Origin: an uncultured Flavobacteriia bacterium
GTDB lineage: Bacteria; Bacteroidota; Bacteroidia; Flavobacteriales_D; Crocinitomicaceae
Length of the DNA stretch: 63,861 nucleotides
Direction: 5' to 3'
Assembly: GCA_903873915.1 (NCBI GenBank)
Contig: CAIQQH010000017.1
Coordinates: forward strand, 1-63,861
Below are positions 62,926 to 63,861 of this stretch, one piece after another. Position 1 is the first letter of the stretch; every line of letters starts with the position of its first letter. The notes under the pieces are model-generated. The model had not been told where the DNA came from. It did not search any database and saw only the letters and a list, made by a program, of their open reading frames with translations. Position numbers and translations under genes: made by a program.

Positions 62926-63861
62926 TTACTTCTCCAATTTGATTGACTGGATTAAAGGTAATGGTTTTTCTTTGTGTACTAAAAATGGAAGTTTTTCAGA
63001 TCGTCCTTTTTTAAAAATTTTATTGCTTGCAGACATCCCTTTTCTAAGTTCCTTTTGTTCCTCCTCCGACAAATGGGTCGTTTGTTGACAATCCGTCGAA
63101 CAACAATTTTCCATTTTATCCTTGCAGCTTTCACACTGGATGAAGAGCAAGTGACAGGCATCGTTCACGCAATTTGTGTGGGTATCTGCTGGTTCACCAC
63201 ATTGATGGCAAACTGAAATCACATCGTCAGAGACACGTTCACCACGTCGCTCATCGAAAACAAAATTCTTCCCGATGAACTTATTCTCAAGACCCGCATT
63301 GCGGCAGTCATTCGCATATTTAATGATTCCACCTTCTAGTTGATGTACATTTTTGAATCCACGATGTTTGAACCAAGCCGATGCCTTTTCACAACGAATG
63401 CCACCCGTACAGTACATGACCACATTTTTATCCTCGTTTCCTTTCAGATAAGCTTCCTCAATGAAGGGCAATGACTCCCGAAATGTATCCACATCAGGAA
63501 GGATTGCTCCTTTAAAATACCCCACTTCCGATTCGTAGTGATTGCGAAAATCAATAAGAATGGTATTTGGGTCGTTGGTCAATTGATTGAAATCTTCGGC
63601 ATTGAGGTGCTTCCCTATGTTGGTGACATCGAAAGTTTGATCCTCAAGGCCATCCGCCAAAATTTTATCCCGAACCTTAATTTTCAACTTCAAGAAAGAA
63701 AATTCCGCTTCTGAATCATCGACAGCGATGTTGAGCCGCACTCCATTCAAGAAATCAATCTGGTACAAATCCTCTCTGAAACGATCGAGGTATTGAATTG
63801 GAACAGCAATTTGAGCGTTAATGCCTTCAGGTGCGACATAGGTTCGTCCTACGACATCAAT
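62926..63861 (-). CDS. trhO: tRNA uridine-34 5-hydroxylase TrhO (partial, 5' end outside the window)
   Basis: The frame is open from the window edge: 311 residues, starting IDVVGRTYVAPEGINAQIAVP, which matches the N-terminal domain of the TrhO (UPF0176) family. A rhodanese domain follows with MYCTGGIRCEKAS, whose Cys is catalytic. The C-terminal part has several CxxC pairs (CHQCGEP, CESC) likely binding zinc. TrhO makes 5-hydroxyuridine at tRNA position 34. The start codon and promoter lie beyond 63861. Confidence 0.93.
   Translation of the reverse strand: MDVVGRTYVAPEGINAQIAVPIQYLDRFREDLYQIDFLNGVRLNIAVDDSEAEFSFLKLKIKVRDKILADGLEDQTFDVTNIGKHLNAEDFNQLTNDPNTILIDFRNHYESEVGYFKGAILPDVDTFRESLPFIEEAYLKGNEDKNVVMYCTGGIRCEKASAWFKHRGFKNVHQLEGGIIKYANDCRNAGLENKFIGKNFVFDERRGERVSDDVISVCHQCGEPADTHTNCVNDACHLLFIQCESCKDKMENCCSTDCQQTTHLSEEEQKELRKGMSASNKIFKKGRSEKLPFLVHKEKPLPLIQSIKLEK

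Overview
The window is ordinary chromosomal DNA of a member of the Bacteroidota, most likely order Flavobacteriales and possibly near Crocinitomicaceae/Fluviicola. The evidence is: type IX secretion (T9SS) C-terminal sorting domains of type A and type B, SprB-like repeats, a PorE-like OmpA lipoprotein, several TonB-dependent receptors with a carboxypeptidase-regulatory-like N-terminus, BshC (bacillithiol-type pathway), a fused E1 alpha/beta 2-oxoacid dehydrogenase, IcmF, and repeated TAnnTTTG -7 promoter elements. I see no phage, transposase, integrase, CRISPR array, rRNA or convincing tRNA.

Layout. 1-1.7 kb: end of an unknown gene, a DUF2490 protein and a CarboxypepD_reg-like protein, separated by a structured repeat. 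1.8-8.9 kb: guaB, then a tight run of three SurA/PPIC-type periplasmic foldase genes, a MoxR ATPase and a DUF2007 zinc-ribbon protein. 9.2-12.8 kb: a small lipoprotein, a large membrane protein combining a degenerate metallopeptidase-like region with an alpha/beta-hydrolase, and a TPMT-family methyltransferase. 12.9-16.9 kb: a cobalamin locus with a T9SS-exported beta-propeller (BtuG-like), a cobalamin riboswitch with terminator platform, and a BtuB-like TonB receptor. 17-19 kb: a repeat-rich T9SS cargo protein. 19.3-23.4 kb: operon queE - porE-like - ubiA-like - maf. 23.5-26.4 kb: an OmpA protein and a Ung-HemE fusion. 26.5-31.6 kb: lipoprotein, haem-type TonB receptor with a small membrane partner, serine hydrolase, LolA-like protein. 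31.7-35.2 kb: fused branched-chain 2-oxoacid dehydrogenase E1 and glutamate dehydrogenase. 35.4-40.3 kb: gliding-motility type B cargo, DUF4197 lipoprotein, nucleoside phosphorylase, papain-like-fold protein. 40.3-46.7 kb: operon icmF - GH20 hexosaminidase - cutC. 47-51 kb: SiaC-like protein, VWA protein, TonB receptor. 51-55.6 kb: bshC, cyclophilin, small lipoprotein and dnaX interrupted by an A10 frameshift site. 55.6-58.8 kb: outer-membrane proteins. 58.9-61.8 kb: nth - PagL-like - DUF2807 - DUF1801. 62-63.9 kb: trhO - lgt, with trhO running off the end.

Themes. Vitamin B12 uptake (12.9-16.9 kb) fits the B12-dependent IcmF, and IcmF plus the branched-chain E1 and glutamate dehydrogenase form a plausible amino-acid (valine) catabolic set. 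Envelope biogenesis is heavily represented (PPIases, Lgt, LolA-like, PagL-like, OmpA proteins, T9SS cargo).

Most notable signals: (1) dnaX with an A10 slippery run exactly at the end of the clamp-loader domains, in an arrangement where the unshifted frame gives the short form; (2) a dispersed intergenic hairpin family with compensatory base changes, found in three gaps; (3) many genes with the -7 element only 3-6 nt before the start codon, implying leaderless mRNAs; (4) a T9SS-exported BtuG-like protein under a B12 riboswitch; (5) a pseudo-metallopeptidase/hydrolase membrane protein; (6) an in-frame ung-hemE fusion with a promoter-like element preserved in the linker.
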